Assembly (NCBI GenBank): GCA_050297015.1
Contig: JBNKRZ010000024.1
Span: forward strand, 115,440-179,439
Source of the DNA: JACKJA01 sp050297015
GTDB lineage: Bacteria > Pseudomonadota > Alphaproteobacteria > Micavibrionales > Micavibrionaceae
DNA: 64,000 nt
Direction of reading: 5' to 3'
Of the stretch, positions 63,385 to 64,000 are shown one piece after another. A program made the translations under genes and the position numbers. Below the pieces are notes generated by a model. It was not told the DNA's origin, ran no database searches, and saw only the letters and a program-made list of their open reading frames with translations. Position 1 is the first letter of the stretch, and the number at the start of each line of letters is the position of its first letter.

Positions 63385-63711
63385 ATGGATCGTTTTTTGA
63401 TATTGAAAGATTTGGTAGCCTTTAGTAAGCCGATAGACGAGCTGTCTAGCATGTTATCCCAATTGGATTGGGATTATGAAGGACAACCATTTATTGTTGA
63501 TGCTTCAGAAATCAAAAGTGCCTTGAAACGTTTTCTTGCTGGAGGATGCACGGCTCAAGAGCTTGAAGACTGGGCGAACTTAATAGAGTGTCGTGAAGAT
63601 TTAGAGTTTGAAGAGCAGAAGTTTGAAGCCATTGAGAATGTTATTGATTGTTTGGCAAATCCTGTTTTGCAGGAAGAAATAGCCGCCCATGAATTACACG
63701 TATTCGCCTAA
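63385..63711 (+). CDS. Small acidic protein of unknown function
   Basis: A 108-residue acidic protein. The centre reads FLAGGCTAQELEDWANLIECREDLEF, followed by an amphipathic helix and LANPVLQEEIAAHEL. I believe similar small proteins occur in bacteria as unassigned families, sometimes near immunity-type genes, but I cannot name one. The coding base composition is AT-richer than the main genes. No strong Shine-Dalgarno. Confidence 0.6.
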   Translation: MDRFLILKDLVAFSKPIDELSSMLSQLDWDYEGQPFIVDASEIKSALKRFLAGGCTAQELEDWANLIECREDLEFEEQKFEAIENVIDCLANPVLQEEIAAHELHVFA

Positions 63712-63856
63712 GGGCGAAACATGCAATGACGACTCTTCAATTTCATGCTCATTTTATTCAGAATGGGCTATAATTGCTGAGAAGTGTTTTTATCATTTTA
63801 CATAATTCAATATTGAGGGCGAAAGAGAGTGTCAGTATTAGGCAATCAGAAAAGGT

Positions 63857-63896
63857 GTCATTGCGAGGAGGCTGAAAAGCCGACGCGACAATCCAG
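63857..63896 (+). repeat. Dispersed GTCATTGCGAGG-type repeat, copy 1
   Basis: Starts GTCATTGCGAGGAGGC and ends GCGACAATCCAG. The middle has a GGCT-GAAA-AGCC hairpin. This start/end pattern is a known kind of dispersed palindromic repeat in several bacterial genomes. It lies in gene-poor AT-rich DNA. Confidence 0.7.
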
Positions 63897-63944
63897 ATAA
63901 GCGTTTGATGCAACAGATTTAGGGAATGACGATCTCACTATAAT

Positions 63945-63983
63945 CGTCATTGCGAGGAAACAACGTGACCGAAGCAATCCAGA
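63945..63983 (+). repeat. Dispersed GTCATTGCGAGG-type repeat, copy 2
   Basis: CGTCATTGCGAGGAAACAAC to GAAGCAATCCAGAG. It shares both ends with copy 1 but the middle is different. The two copies are in direct orientation, about 50 bp apart. Confidence 0.7.
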
Positions 63984-64000
63984 GCCACGGGGAAATTCTG

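Noticed and set aside
63857..63983. Possible CRISPR array from the two GTCATTGCGAGG copies
   Set aside because: Only two copies, poorly matching in their centres, with no cas genes nearby; fits a dispersed repeat better.

Overview
The window reads as a chromosomal segment of an alphaproteobacterium of moderate GC. Supporting this are the rnd-kdsD-lptC-lptA-lptB order, a 1,612-residue NAD-glutamate dehydrogenase, a complete cbb3 oxidase cluster, an RpoE-ChrR pair with a TGATCC promoter, a histidine kinase with the alphaproteobacterial GFSEM signature, and a short valyl-tRNA synthetase of the Rickettsia/archaeal type. The lineage cannot be fixed further from sequence alone. Both ends (about 1-277 and 63,120-64,000) are visibly AT-richer and look accessory.

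Layout. 1-280: tail of an unknown gene and AT-rich DNA with a 12-bp tandem repeat. 0.3-11.5 kb (minus strand): valS, then the cbb3 oxidase genes, transcribed as TauE/SafE-like gene, ccoN-O-Q-P, an intrinsic terminator, then ccoG-H-I-S. 11.5-17.4 kb: an MMPL/RND transporter, a LolA-like periplasmic protein and a DUF1302-like outer-membrane protein, with two small unknown genes between them. 17.5-19.0 kb: sulfide:quinone oxidoreductase with a DUF2892 membrane protein. 19.1-26.3 kb: a chaperone-usher pilus locus (usher, chaperone, two DUF4402-like subunits) interrupted by a SET-domain protein, followed by a TPR-sulfotransferase. 29-36 kb (plus strand): AMIN-domain lipoprotein, 3-hydroxybutyrate dehydrogenase, NAD-GDH. 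36-41 kb: ubiA, rsmE, M23 peptidase and small envelope proteins. 41-47 kb: rpoE-chrR, a TrmH-type methylase, an aminotransferase preceded by a possible leader peptide, and acetoacetyl-CoA synthetase. 47-54 kb: DsbD/ScsB, PAS histidine kinase, epimerase, GST, cytochrome b561. 54-62 kb: uppP, rsmD, rluB, tadA, purD, lptB-lptA-lptC-kdsD-rnd and tRNA-Leu(CAG). 62-64 kb: a receiver/degenerate-GGDEF protein, a small unknown gene and dispersed repeats.

How the genes fit together. The cbb3 oxidase, its copper and haem assembly factors, SQR and cytochrome b561 suggest microaerobic respiration able to use sulfide. 3-Hydroxybutyrate dehydrogenase and acetoacetyl-CoA synthetase together feed C4 reserve carbon into acetyl-CoA. 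The Lpt and Kds genes, the M23 peptidase, UppP and the MMPL trio serve the envelope.

The most unusual finding is a two-copy palindromic element (36960-37235 and 56080-56264). Its ends are inverted repeats, it has a conserved internal 17-bp stem with covarying base pairs, and it carries a small conserved reading frame. Each copy fills a divergent intergenic region almost completely, and its terminal repeat places an in-frame ATG in front of an RNA-modification gene (rsmE, tadA). Other points worth checking are a ChrR-like anti-sigma factor that seems to have lost its zinc motif, a folded non-coding stretch next to a terminator in the pilus locus, and a poly-alanine leader-like ORF upstream of an aminotransferase.
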